From NCBI RefSeq assembly GCF_010500965.1, contig NZ_QVMI01000003.1:124001-188000 (forward strand): DNA of 64,000 nucleotides, in the 5' to 3' direction. This document shows, piece by piece, positions 32,425 to 41,006 of the stretch. A program made the translations under genes and the position numbers. This DNA is from Bacteroides sp. 51. Its GTDB lineage: Bacteria; Bacteroidota; Bacteroidia; Bacteroidales; Bacteroidaceae. Below the pieces are notes generated by a model. That model had not been told where the DNA came from, made no database searches, and saw only the letters and a program-made list of their open reading frames with translations. Positions within the stretch are counted from its first letter, which is position 1. Every line of letters starts with the position of its first letter.

Positions 32425-32940
32425 ATGACTCAAAAAGATAACAGCAACGAACTTTTTCCTCTTGTTGATGAACAAGGAAACATCATAGGAGCCGCCACTC
32501 GTGGGGAATGCCATGATGGCAGCAAAAAGCTACATCCCGTGGTACATCTTCACGTATTCAACTCCAAAGGAGAACTATATTTGCAAAAGCGCCCGGAATG
32601 GAAAGATATACAGCCCGGGAAATGGGATACCGCAGTAGGTGGGCATATTGATCTGGGAGAAAGCGTAGAGATTGCACTAAAACGTGAAGCCCGCGAAGAA
32701 CTCAACATTACAGATTTCACACCGGAATTTATAAGGAGCTACGTTTTTGAATCCGACAGGGAGAAGGAATTGGTTTTTGTGTATAAAACAGTCTACGATG
32801 GAGAAATCCAGCCCAGCAGTGAACTAGACGGTGGACGATTCTGGAGCATGGAAGAAATTAAAGAGAGTTTCGGAAAAGGGATATTCACTCCCAACTTTGA
32901 GTCTGCCGAAAAAGGGGCCTCACAGCCCCTTCTCACATAA
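32425..32940 (+). CDS. Nudix hydrolase (isopentenyl-diphosphate isomerase-like subgroup)
   Basis: A 171-residue Nudix protein. The Nudix box starts at GHIDLGESVEIALK and continues REAREELNI, close to the consensus with Asn in place of the late glycine. The N-terminal FPLVDEQGNIIGAATRGECHDG resembles the YfcD/Idi-like subgroup. Substrate unknown; family members hydrolyse nucleoside or other diphosphates. I chose ATG 32425; a GTG at 32338 would add 29 residues, a lysine-rich stretch without conservation. The last codons overlap the hairpin that likely terminates glmM on the other strand. Confidence 0.88.
   Translation: MTQKDNSNELFPLVDEQGNIIGAATRGECHDGSKKLHPVVHLHVFNSKGELYLQKRPEWKDIQPGKWDTAVGGHIDLGESVEIALKREAREELNITDFTPEFIRSYVFESDREKELVFVYKTVYDGEIQPSSELDGGRFWSMEEIKESFGKGIFTPNFESAEKGASQPLLT
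32907..32931 (-). terminator. Terminator of glmM, inside the Nudix coding sequence
   Basis: Read on the minus strand AAGGGGC, a six-base loop, GCCCCTT, then TTTT. The stem lies wholly within the 3' end of the Nudix gene. Confidence 0.65.
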
Positions 32941-32955
32941 TTACCTTTACTTTTT

Positions 32956-34347
32956 TTATTTATTAGCCAATTCGTAGATTACATTCATAACCTTTTGACC
33001 AATTTCTTCCGCAGCCTCCGCAGTTGGAGCCTCGCTATATACACGAATAATCGGTTCTGTATTGCTCTTGCGCAGATGTACCCACTGATCAGCAAAGTCA
33101 ATCTTTACGCCATCAAGATCATTGATTTCTTCGTTCTTATATATTTCTTTCACTTTAGCCAAGATTGCATCCACATCAATGCCCGGTGTCAGGTCAACCT
33201 TATTCTTAGCCATAAAATAAGAAGGGTAGGTTGCACGCAACTCGCTTACTGTTTTTCCTTCGTGAGCTAAATGGCTCAGGAATAAAGCAATACCAACCAA
33301 AGCATCCCGTCCGTAATGACTGGCGGGATAAATTATTCCACCATTACCTTCACCACCAATAACAGCGTCTACCTCTTTCATCTTAGTCACCACGTTAACC
33401 TCGCCCACAGCAGAAGCAAAATACTCCTGACCATATTTGCGAGTCACATCACGCAATGCACGGGTTGAACTCAGATTAGAAACGGTATTACCCGGTGTAT
33501 GTTTCAATATATAATCGGCAATGGTAACTAGCGTATACTCTTCACCATACATCGTGCCATCTTCACAAATCATTGCCAAACGATCTACATCAGGGTCTAC
33601 AACAAAAGCAACATCTGCTTTACCGCCTTTCATCAATCCCATAATATCACCGAGGTTTTTCTCCAAAGGTTCAGGATTATGAGCAAAATGTCCGGTTGGT
33701 TCGCAGTATAACTTTTCGATATGTTTTACTCCCAGGCGTTCCAGTAATTCAGGAAGAATAACTCCACCCACAGAATTTACTGCATCAATTGCTACGCGAA
33801 AATTAGCTTTCTTTATAGCCTCAACATCTACAAGAGCCAGAGCGAGAACACTATCTATATGTTTTTGATTATAAGTCAAATCCTGGCGGTATGTACCTAT
33901 ATGATCTACATCAGCATAGGTAAACTCCTCAGCTTCGGCAATACGAAGCACTTCCTTACCTTCGGCATCATTCAGAAATTCGCCATATTCATTCAGAAGT
34001 TTCAGCGCATTCCATTGTTTAGGATTATGAGAAGCAGTCAAAATAATACCACCGCAAGCACCTTCCATAGTTACAGCCAATTCTGTTGTTGGGGTAGAAG
34101 CCAAATCAATGTCTACCACATCCCAACCCATACCCATCAGGGTACCAGCCACAACGTTTTTTACCATTTCACCGGAAATACGTGCGTCACGTCCCACAAC
34201 GATTTTATTACTTGTAGATTTACAGGTTTTACGAATCAATGTGGCATACGCCGAAGTGAACTTTACAATATCAAGGGGATTGAGTCCCTCTCCTACCTGC
34301 CCGCCGATTGTACCGCGGATTCCGGAGATTGATTTAATAAGGGTCAT
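32956..34347 (-). CDS. glmM: Phosphoglucosamine mutase
   Basis: A 463-residue alpha-D-phosphohexomutase. It has the phosphoserine loop TASHNP (about residue 100), the magnesium loop DPDVDR, the sugar-binding GEGNGG and the phosphate-binding RKSNTEPIIRVY. GlmM turns glucosamine-6-phosphate into glucosamine-1-phosphate for UDP-GlcNAc, feeding peptidoglycan and lipid A. Other phosphohexomutases share these motifs; GEGNGG rather than GEMSGH supports GlmM. It follows the DUF4827 gene on the minus strand by 55 bases. Confidence 0.92.
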   Translation of the reverse strand: MTLIKSISGIRGTIGGQVGEGLNPLDIVKFTSAYATLIRKTCKSTSNKIVVGRDARISGEMVKNVVAGTLMGMGWDVVDIDLASTPTTELAVTMEGACGGIILTASHNPKQWNALKLLNEYGEFLNDAEGKEVLRIAEAEEFTYADVDHIGTYRQDLTYNQKHIDSVLALALVDVEAIKKANFRVAIDAVNSVGGVILPELLERLGVKHIEKLYCEPTGHFAHNPEPLEKNLGDIMGLMKGGKADVAFVVDPDVDRLAMICEDGTMYGEEYTLVTIADYILKHTPGNTVSNLSSTRALRDVTRKYGQEYFASAVGEVNVVTKMKEVDAVIGGEGNGGIIYPASHYGRDALVGIALFLSHLAHEGKTVSELRATYPSYFMAKNKVDLTPGIDVDAILAKVKEIYKNEEINDLDGVKIDFADQWVHLRKSNTEPIIRVYSEAPTAEAAEEIGQKVMNVIYELANK

Positions 34348-34402
34348 ATTTATAGGGGGTTAGAGGTTTGTCATTAGGTCATTATAGTCTTAAAGACCAA
34401 AA

Positions 34403-35002
34403 TCACCAAACCTGAATTCTTCTTAAATGATAATAGAATGGATAAACGTACTGCATGGCATTAGTGTGTCCTACTTTAGAAGGAACAATCAACTTTACCT
34501 CAGCTCCGGATTTGATATATTGCAAAGGAACCAGCCAACCTTCCGGAACCTGACTGCTTTGATAGTTGTAATACATCAACCCTCCTTGTCTGAATTGTCC
34601 GTAGGCCGTTGTACCCGAAATTGTATAGTCAAATACATCCAGCCAAGTAGGCCAGGCATAATTAGTCAAAGTTGTATCTTCTGTCAATATATCATATTCC
34701 ACAAAACGAACAGTTATCACGTCACGGCTTTTAATACTGTCTTTACCCGTACCATAATTAACTATTTGCATATATACGCCATTGGAAAACTGCACATATT
34801 CGTTTTCATCGACATTGGTCTTATTGTCATTCTTTTCAAATTCTGAAGCAGAAATGACCTTGATTTTATTCGTTTTGATAAAATTATTGATGGCATCTTT
34901 TTCCTCCTCCAGCATTTCTGCATAGGTCTTTGAGTCACTACATGCCTGGAACGCCAAGCCACAGGTTAACATCAACAAGAATAACGAGACTAATTTTTTC
35001 AT
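34403..35002 (-). CDS. DUF4827 lipoprotein
   Basis: A 199-residue lipoprotein with signal peptide and lipobox (LAFQAC, cysteine at residue 20). The body has alternating beta-rich and aromatic segments (VYMQIVNYGTGKDSIKSRDVITVRF), which recalls an FKBP-like fold, as proposed for DUF4827 proteins of Bacteroidetes; the prolyl-isomerase active site is not evident. It is probably a periplasmic or outer-membrane accessory protein. Its neighbours (glmM downstream, nrnA upstream) give no clear functional hint. Confidence 0.82.
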   Translation of the reverse strand: MKKLVSLFLLMLTCGLAFQACSDSKTYAEMLEEEKDAINNFIKTNKIKVISASEFEKNDNKTNVDENEYVQFSNGVYMQIVNYGTGKDSIKSRDVITVRFVEYDILTEDTTLTNYAWPTWLDVFDYTISGTTAYGQFRQGGLMYYNYQSSQVPEGWLVPLQYIKSGAEVKLIVPSKVGHTNAMQYVYPFYYHLRRIQVW

Positions 35003-35024
35003 TATATTTTTTTAAATATGATCA

Positions 35025-35032
35025 CAAAAGTA
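35025..35032 (-). promoter_or_regulatory. Predicted -7 box for the DUF4827 gene
   Basis: TACTTTTG on the minus strand, exact match to TAnnTTTG, about 23 bases upstream of the start codon. Confidence 0.4.
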
Positions 35033-35042
35033 TTTTTTTTCC

Positions 35043-35116
35043 TTGAAAGTTAAAAGTGATGTTCCGTAAAGTTCTCAACCTTTAACCATTTAGATTCAAC
35101 TTTTAACCTTTAACAG
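35043..35116. repeat. Heptamer element F, degenerate, overlapping the nrnA end
   Basis: A short left arm (35043-35056, TTGAAAGTTAAAAG) and a right arm (35076-35116) of CAACCTTT/AACCATT/AACTTTT units. The right arm overlaps the last codons of nrnA, which encode LLKVKS. More diverged than the other members. Confidence 0.6.
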
Positions 35117-36133
35117 TGGTTCAAAAGCTTTTAGGGCTTCTTCGAATCTCGCAATAGCAGCTTCCATTGTTCCATAAAATTCACCTCCCGAAGCATTCAG
35201 ATGTCCACCACCATTAAAATATTCGGCAGCTACTTTATTACAGGGAAAATCGCCTACTGAACGCAAAGATATTTTTATCATATTCTTTTCTGTATCTTCA
35301 CGCAAGAAACAAGTAAAACGAACATTTTTGATAGAAAGTGGAATATTCACAAACCCCTCACTATCGCCTTTCACATACTTAAATTGATTTTGTTCTTCAA
35401 TAGTCAACGTAAGAAGTGCCGAATGATGATCTTCATACACCTTCATTTGTGTAAGAACATACCCCATCAATCGCAAACGACACTCTGAATATGTATTGTA
35501 GACTTTCCGGTATATTTCATCTTTATCAATGCCCTTGGAAAGCAGCTCACTGATAATGAAATAAATTTCGGGACTATTGGAGTTAAAAGAAAAACCACCC
35601 GTATCAGTCATCATACCGGTATAAATACATGCAGCAGCATCTTTAGATATGTCCGAAAAATATCCCATACGACAAATCAAGCGGAAAATCAACTCTGATG
35701 TCGAAGATATCTGAGGGTGGGAAATCGTAATACGACAAAAGTCACCGGGATGCAAATGGTGATCTATCAGGATTTTACGTGCAGGAGATGCCGCAACACT
35801 ATCTGCCATATTGGTAATACGGTTCAGTACATTAAAATCCAAACAACAAATAACATCCGCCTCGGCAATCAATTGATCTGCAAATTCTTTATAATGGTCG
35901 TACAGCAAAATATCCTTGCTCCCCGGCATCCATTTCAGAAAATCGGGAAAAGCATTAGGAACAATTACATATGCGTTCTTATCCTGCGAAGTCAGAAAAT
36001 GCCACAGTCCAAGAGATGAACCGATAGCATCGCCATCTGGAGAAACGTGGGAAACAATAACGATCTTGTCTGCCCGTTCAAACCACTTCGTAAAATGATC
36101 TATATTTGATTGCTCAATAACCTTAGTTAGCAT
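35096..36133 (-). CDS. DHH/DHHA1 phosphoesterase, NrnA-like oligoribonuclease/pAp phosphatase
   Basis: A 345-residue protein with DHH-family motifs: HVSPDGDAIGSSLGLWHFL, CLDFNVLNR, LIDHHLHPGD and YTGMMTDTGGF, followed by a DHHA1 domain ending in the nucleic-acid-binding GGGHLNASGG. NrnA enzymes degrade nano-RNAs of 2-5 nucleotides and dephosphorylate pAp. The C-terminal residues LLKVKS are encoded by heptamer-repeat sequence. It lies 59 bases after comEC on the same strand. Confidence 0.9.
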   Translation of the reverse strand: MLTKVIEQSNIDHFTKWFERADKIVIVSHVSPDGDAIGSSLGLWHFLTSQDKNAYVIVPNAFPDFLKWMPGSKDILLYDHYKEFADQLIAEADVICCLDFNVLNRITNMADSVAASPARKILIDHHLHPGDFCRITISHPQISSTSELIFRLICRMGYFSDISKDAAACIYTGMMTDTGGFSFNSNSPEIYFIISELLSKGIDKDEIYRKVYNTYSECRLRLMGYVLTQMKVYEDHHSALLTLTIEEQNQFKYVKGDSEGFVNIPLSIKNVRFTCFLREDTEKNMIKISLRSVGDFPCNKVAAEYFNGGGHLNASGGEFYGTMEAAIARFEEALKAFEPLLKVKS

Positions 36134-36162
36134 ACGCTTCTTCTAATTTTTAAAATTGAAGG

Positions 36163-36170
36163 CAAAGATA
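36163..36170 (-). promoter_or_regulatory. Predicted -7 box for nrnA
   Basis: TATCTTTG on the minus strand, exact match, about 30 bases before the nrnA start and just after the comEC stop. Confidence 0.4.
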
Positions 36171-36192
36171 CATGTTTATCTTTAAACACGGG

Positions 36193-38271
36193 CTAAATCG
36201 GATATTTAAAATAAGAAGCCTGCTCCGACAACGACGTTAACGGGATATTCAAACGGGTGCACTCTTCTTGTAATACCTTCCGGCGATAATCAGACAAAGA
36301 AGAATCTAAAACGACATGCTGTATGTTGAAAACAGATGTAAGTCCCTCTATGCGACCGGTATAGTTTTTACACAAATACAAGCAATCAACTGGGAAAGGT
36401 GACTCGGTCTTTACCTCACGCCAACGATTATCATTGATTATACAAATCCGCTTCCCTCCAAATGAAAGAATATTATTATGCCGAATAAAACAGTTTTCCG
36501 CATAATCCGTTAATACAGGAACAGGAGATGACAAACGAAGCCGGTTCCAATAACCAGAAGCAACACGAGTTAAGCGTTGATCGTCAGGAACAGTATCCGC
36601 ATAGGCTAACCACGACCTGCCATCAGGTAAAATACAATGAACCACCGGACAATTCCGAACATTGTAAAATACCAGGCTTTGGCGTGGACGATCTGCCTCA
36701 ATCATATAAACCCGATAAACAGACATCATCAGAACAACCGTTAAAAAGGCCAGGATAAAACGAGGGCGCCGACGCACCACATACCACCCCAGGAGTAATA
36801 AAGCCAGATAAAAAAGTATAACCTCAAACCGGTATACCCAAACATGATCCACTGATGCAAACGGAAGTTTCTCAATTCCACTAACCACTCCATTCAAAAG
36901 TTCCAGAAGAAGGTTCAACGCCCATGCAATCATCTGCCCTACAACCGGAATAAAAGAGAGTAACAACATACCGATTGCCATATAAATAATGAGTGTTACC
37001 AAAGGGATTACCAAAATATTCGTCAGAAGGAAATGGACTGAGAAACGGGAAAAGTACAATAAGACCAAAGGGGCAACACCAATCTGAGCTGCAATAGAAA
37101 CCGTTACAATCCCCCATAGCCAATTTAGAAAACGATTCTTGAAAATAAATCGTTTATAGATCCAGGGCTGAATCAATAAAATAGCAGCAACCGCCATAAA
37201 TGAAAGCTGAAAACCGACATCAAATAGCCATGAAGGGTTATAAATCAACATGGCAAAGCCTGCAATACAAAGTGTATTCAACGAAACCGGACGATCGGGA
37301 AAAAACATAGAGATACCTAATAAGGAAAACATGATAACCGAACGAACTACCGAAGGAGAGAATCCGGTAATAAAAGCAAAAAGCCACAATAAAAGTATAA
37401 CAGTCCCTACCTTAAAAGCCTTCATACCTGTAGAATTTCCAGGTATTCTTTGCAGTAAGAAAAAGAGAAGAGCATATAAGAAGCCAATGTGTAAACCGGA
37501 AAGGGCCAACACATGGCTCGCACCGGAAACCGAATAAGATTCACGTATCGACTCGCTCAATTCTTCTTTATAACCTACGGTCAATGCAGATAAAACTGCA
37601 AAATTATCTTGTTCAAAACCAAGGTTGCGATAAAGAGCCAATACATCATCACGGCAATCGGTAGCATAATCCCGCATTGTCCGTTGAGTGTGATGTTTCG
37701 TGACTATCCACTTCCCCGAAGAGACAAATCCTGTTCCACTAATTCCTTTATGTATCAAATATCGCGCATAATCAAATTCTTCGGGATTACCCCGGGAAGC
37801 AGGCAATGACAGACCGGTTGAAACTAGCAACTCATCTCCACGACTTAGTTCTTTTCCAATAGAATCTAATGAAAAATATAACAAAACATGGCATGCCTCC
37901 GGCATGATTCGCGCGTTACAGAGGATACTCCTTTCTTTTTGTTCCGGGTGCTCTGTAACTACAACCCGGTAAATACTTTCATGAGTTGGAAAATCTACTA
38001 CAGTTTGCTGCAAATTCACATTCTGCCAACAAATTCCGAATACAAGAAAAAAAGAATAACCTAATAATCCGAAAAGCCAACGAGCAGAGTATTGCCGGAA
38101 TGTCCGATATGTGATGCATAATAAGAAGAGAAATAAAGGCAAGATCAGCAAAGAAAAGGTAAAAGATAATCGTATGCCCTCAAAAAAGAAGTAGTTCCCT
38201 AAAAGAATGCCCATTACAAACGGAACAAATAACCGGAATGCAGTATATATGTAGAATTTAGGAACAGACAA
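36193..38271 (-). CDS. ComEC/Rec2-family membrane protein without nuclease domain
   Basis: A 692-residue polytopic protein with about ten membrane segments. It has an N-terminal DUF4131-like OB domain (about residues 25-190) and the Competence domain with the diagnostic SGASHVLALSGLHIGFLYALL and FITGFSPSVVRSVIMFSLLG. ComEC forms the inner-membrane channel for single-stranded DNA uptake. The C-terminal part (about 545-692) is short and lacks the metallo-beta-lactamase HxHxDH motif, as is common in Bacteroidetes. Natural competence is not established for this group. rpe lies 11 bases upstream on the same strand, so they may be co-transcribed. Confidence 0.9.
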   Translation of the reverse strand: MSVPKFYIYTAFRLFVPFVMGILLGNYFFFEGIRLSFTFSLLILPLFLFLLCITYRTFRQYSARWLFGLLGYSFFLVFGICWQNVNLQQTVVDFPTHESIYRVVVTEHPEQKERSILCNARIMPEACHVLLYFSLDSIGKELSRGDELLVSTGLSLPASRGNPEEFDYARYLIHKGISGTGFVSSGKWIVTKHHTQRTMRDYATDCRDDVLALYRNLGFEQDNFAVLSALTVGYKEELSESIRESYSVSGASHVLALSGLHIGFLYALLFFLLQRIPGNSTGMKAFKVGTVILLLWLFAFITGFSPSVVRSVIMFSLLGISMFFPDRPVSLNTLCIAGFAMLIYNPSWLFDVGFQLSFMAVAAILLIQPWIYKRFIFKNRFLNWLWGIVTVSIAAQIGVAPLVLLYFSRFSVHFLLTNILVIPLVTLIIYMAIGMLLLSFIPVVGQMIAWALNLLLELLNGVVSGIEKLPFASVDHVWVYRFEVILFYLALLLLGWYVVRRRPRFILAFLTVVLMMSVYRVYMIEADRPRQSLVFYNVRNCPVVHCILPDGRSWLAYADTVPDDQRLTRVASGYWNRLRLSSPVPVLTDYAENCFIRHNNILSFGGKRICIINDNRWREVKTESPFPVDCLYLCKNYTGRIEGLTSVFNIQHVVLDSSLSDYRRKVLQEECTRLNIPLTSLSEQASYFKYPI

Positions 38272-38282
38272 TCAAAATTCGA

Positions 38283-38933
38283 TTATAAATTTCTTAAATT
38301 GCGAATCATCTGTTCCGGGTCCTGATTTGCAAAAACTGCACTCCCTGCAACTAAGGCATCAGCACCTGCAGCGACCAAACGTGCACCAGTTTCCAGATTT
38401 ACACCTCCATCAACTTCTATTAAAGCCTTTGAGCCAGTTTCATCAATCAGTTTACGTAGTTCACGAACTTTCTCCACCGAATGTTCTATAAAAGCCTGTC
38501 CGCCAAAACCTGGATTTACACTCATAACCAGCACCATATATACATCGCGGATAATATCCTTCAACAGAGCAACTGGAGTAGCCGGATTAATAGTTACTGC
38601 GGGCTCCATGCCTGCCTCACGTATTTGCTGGATTACACGGTGCAAATGCGTACATGCCTCAAAATGCACATTCATCGTATGCGCTCCCAATGCTTTGACC
38701 TCATGAATAAACTTTTCAGGATTAACAATCATCAGATGCACATCAAGTGGTTTGTCGGTCAATTCAGCCACAAACTTCAATACCGGGAACCCAAAAGATA
38801 TATTAGGAACGAAAACGCCATCCATTACATCAATATGTACCCAATCCGCTTCACTACGATTTATCATTTCCATATCTTTTGCCAGATGGGCAAAGTCCGC
38901 CGATAAAATAGAAGGAGCAATTATTGGTTTCAT
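38283..38933 (-). CDS. rpe: Ribulose-phosphate 3-epimerase
   Basis: A 216-residue TIM-barrel enzyme with IAPSILSADFAHL, the metal-site histidine and aspartate in WVHIDVMDGVFVPN, DVHLMI, VMSVNPGFGGQ and EVDGGVN. It interconverts ribulose-5-phosphate and xylulose-5-phosphate in the pentose phosphate pathway. It is the first gene of a minus-strand run rpe, comEC, nrnA, DUF4827, glmM. Confidence 0.97.
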   Translation of the reverse strand: MKPIIAPSILSADFAHLAKDMEMINRSEADWVHIDVMDGVFVPNISFGFPVLKFVAELTDKPLDVHLMIVNPEKFIHEVKALGAHTMNVHFEACTHLHRVIQQIREAGMEPAVTINPATPVALLKDIIRDVYMVLVMSVNPGFGGQAFIEHSVEKVRELRKLIDETGSKALIEVDGGVNLETGARLVAAGADALVAGSAVFANQDPEQMIRNLRNL

Positions 38934-38959
38934 ATGTATATATCTTTTGTTTTACCATA

Positions 38960-38967
38960 CAAAGGTA
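38960..38967 (-). promoter_or_regulatory. Predicted -7 box for rpe
   Basis: TACCTTTG on the minus strand, exact match, about 27 bases before the rpe start. No clear -33 box. Confidence 0.45.
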
Positions 38968-39050
38968 GAAAAGAGAAAACAACTTTCCTAATCTTCTCCA
39001 TAAGAACTTAAAAACAGAAGAGGAAGACCCGGGATTCAAAAAAATACCGT

Positions 39051-39058
39051 TATCTTTG
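39051..39058 (+). promoter_or_regulatory. Predicted -7 box for the SARP-like regulator
   Basis: TATCTTTG, exact match, 20 bases before the ATG at 39078. The -33 position is not conserved. Confidence 0.45.
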
Positions 39059-39077
39059 CAATTACAAACCTATCGCC

Positions 39078-39998
39078 ATGTATTACAGTCTCTTAATCGT
39101 TATTCCGATTATTATTTTCATTGGGTTCTACTCCTACATAAGAAGCAAAAAGAAGACTTCTAAAGTCGGTGTGGTGGAGGAAGAGGTGGTAGTGAAAGAA
39201 GATAAAAACCATGAAGAGATTAAAGAAGAATCAGAACCAATAAGATATCTTCGAACATCCCATGATCTCTCCAAACAATGCATACGGTTATTGGGCGGCT
39301 TCGTGGTGAAAGACAAGAACGGAGATGATATTTCCAGTTTGTTTACTCCAAGATTAAGGTTACTGTTAACCATGTTAATCATAGGCACAGAAGAGAATCC
39401 AGATGGAATCAGCGGAAATACAATCGTTGAGAAACTGTGGAGCAGCAAGAACAAATACGCTGCCAGAAACAACAGAAATGTATCGCTCACTAAATTACGG
39501 GGTATATTCGAGAAAGTGGGTCATGTAGAAATCGTTAATCAAGGTAATTATTGGAAAATAGTCTTTGGTGAGGACGTATTATGTGATTATAGTGAAATCA
39601 TAACATATTATAAAGGTATAAAAGAAAACAGATTTAATGATGAGTTCCATCTTAACATTCTGCTAAACTTGTTATATAATGGAGCTTTACTCCCCCGAAT
39701 CGAATCAGATTGGTTGAATCATCATAAAGGACGCTTCTCGTATCAAACAATAGAGATGCTGATTTCATTGCTGAACGATCCCAACATTACAAACGACGAG
39801 TTCCGGATTAAAATTGCTGATACATTGCTCCAACACGATTACCTTAATGAAGAGGCACTTCGGGTACAATGCCTCCTCTTATATAAGTTAGGAGAGGTTG
39901 AGAAGATGAAATCCTGTTACCAGGAGTTTCGCACCAATTATTCTAATCTGTTAGGTATTCAATACAACAAAACATTACGGGAAATTATAAAACCTTAA
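39078..39998 (+). CDS. Membrane-anchored SARP/BTAD-like regulator
   Basis: A 306-residue protein. An N-terminal membrane segment (residues 3-20, YYSLLIVIPIIIFIGFYSYI) is followed by an acidic/basic linker, then a winged-helix-like domain (about 72-165: IRLLGGFVVKDKNGDDISSLFTPRLRLLLTML, SKNKYAARNNRNVSLTKLRGI) as in the OmpR-type domains of SARP regulators. A helical BTAD-like domain ends it (about 190-306, LQHDYLNEEALRVQCLLLYKLGEVEKM). SARPs are usually soluble; an N-terminal anchor places the DNA-binding domain in the cytoplasm next to the membrane. It converges with the next gene with one base between stops. Confidence 0.78.
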   Translation: MYYSLLIVIPIIIFIGFYSYIRSKKKTSKVGVVEEEVVVKEDKNHEEIKEESEPIRYLRTSHDLSKQCIRLLGGFVVKDKNGDDISSLFTPRLRLLLTMLIIGTEENPDGISGNTIVEKLWSSKNKYAARNNRNVSLTKLRGIFEKVGHVEIVNQGNYWKIVFGEDVLCDYSEIITYYKGIKENRFNDEFHLNILLNLLYNGALLPRIESDWLNHHKGRFSYQTIEMLISLLNDPNITNDEFRIKIADTLLQHDYLNEEALRVQCLLLYKLGEVEKMKSCYQEFRTNYSNLLGIQYNKTLREIIKP

Positions 39999-39999
39999 A

Positions 40000-40662
40000 C
40001 TATGGTACAACACTAAAAAGTGTTGTTCCGTAAATAGCTTTTCCATCTTTAGTAAAACCTTCAACTACCACTTTAAATTCTCCTGCAAGGTCAGAAGTAT
40101 AAAAAGACATTTCGGCCGATGAATCATGAATAATTGATTCAACAAAAGGGTTCCAGTAAAGTGTATGACGAAAATCCGGTTTTAAACTTTTTCTGGCTTG
40201 CTCATCTGCATACTCAGTTTTATCCGTTTCGGGTAGGAAGGGACAATCATAAGGCAATAACTGTGAGTTTTCATCCAATTGTATAGCCGACAAGTTCTGT
40301 CGATGGCTAACAAAAGAAATCATACATTCATACATTTCTCCTCCAAACAGATAACGGCCATCATAAATATTAACCGTACGGATATTGAGTGGATTATACT
40401 TCAGCATTTTCTGATTAGCATAAGTATTACCCCTGTAAACGAGTTCACCTACAGTATAATCCTGCGAGATGTAATATGGATCATTCAAATAAAAGAATGG
40501 ATTGTAATTTGTTTCCAGTTCGCCACTATAAATCACAGCAAAGTCACCGGCTTCTTTTATATATTCCTCGGCCAATTTGTTTTGTCCATACAGAATGGTA
40601 TGCCCTATAAGTATGATGACTATAAAGGCGAGTGTACGCTTTATCCAAGAGAATATTTCCAT
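40000..40662 (-). CDS. Exported protein with a C-terminal segment like that of Bacteroidetes MG2/plug-type proteins
   Basis: A 220-residue protein with a hydrophobic N-terminal signal or anchor (residues 8-26). I do not recognise the full-length family. The C-terminal part (PDFRHTLYWNPFVES, EMSFYTSDLAGEFKVVVEGFTKDGKAIYG) resembles the last domain of large Bacteroidetes proteins with macroglobulin-like and TonB-plug domains, which typically read RxTLYWNP ... F.TSDxxGxFxVxVEGxTxDG. Here only that end is present after about 130 residues, so it may be a shortened relative. It is convergent with the SARP-like gene; the 340-base gap upstream has a TATCTTTG box on this strand at 40893-40900. Confidence 0.7.
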   Translation of the reverse strand: MEIFSWIKRTLAFIVIILIGHTILYGQNKLAEEYIKEAGDFAVIYSGELETNYNPFFYLNDPYYISQDYTVGELVYRGNTYANQKMLKYNPLNIRTVNIYDGRYLFGGEMYECMISFVSHRQNLSAIQLDENSQLLPYDCPFLPETDKTEYADEQARKSLKPDFRHTLYWNPFVESIIHDSSAEMSFYTSDLAGEFKVVVEGFTKDGKAIYGTTLFSVVP

Positions 40663-41006
40663 GTCAGATAATATTTAAGGTTTACTCCAACTGCTATCTT
40701 TCACTGTATCAACAGAGTACTCCCAAAGCTATATAAAAGTTCCTGATTTTACAACTTTACTGACTTTTTTCCGTTCCTTATGCCTTATTATTTATCACAA
40801 TGAAATCTTTATTCACCGCTGTAATATGAAAACACCCTTGTTATTGACTTCATAAACATTCAAATATTGTTTTGTTGGGTGATTTTAGCCGGCAAAGATA
40901 GTAAAATACAAATTATTTCAGATTGTGCCGCCAAAGTATTCAAACGTTTCATTAAATTTGCGTTCTGTTTTACCTAAATTATTATAGGAACCCTTAAAAG
41001 CATTCG
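40663..41006. other. Intergenic region between the exported protein and phoH
   Basis: No gene is seen. It holds two outward -7 boxes: TATCTTTG for the minus strand at 40893-40900, and TAAATTTG for phoH at 40953-40960. The rest is AT-rich without clear structure. Confidence 0.5.
40953..40960 (+). promoter_or_regulatory. Predicted -7 box for phoH
   Basis: TAAATTTG, exact match to TAnnTTTG, 46 bases before the ATG at 41007. Confidence 0.5.
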
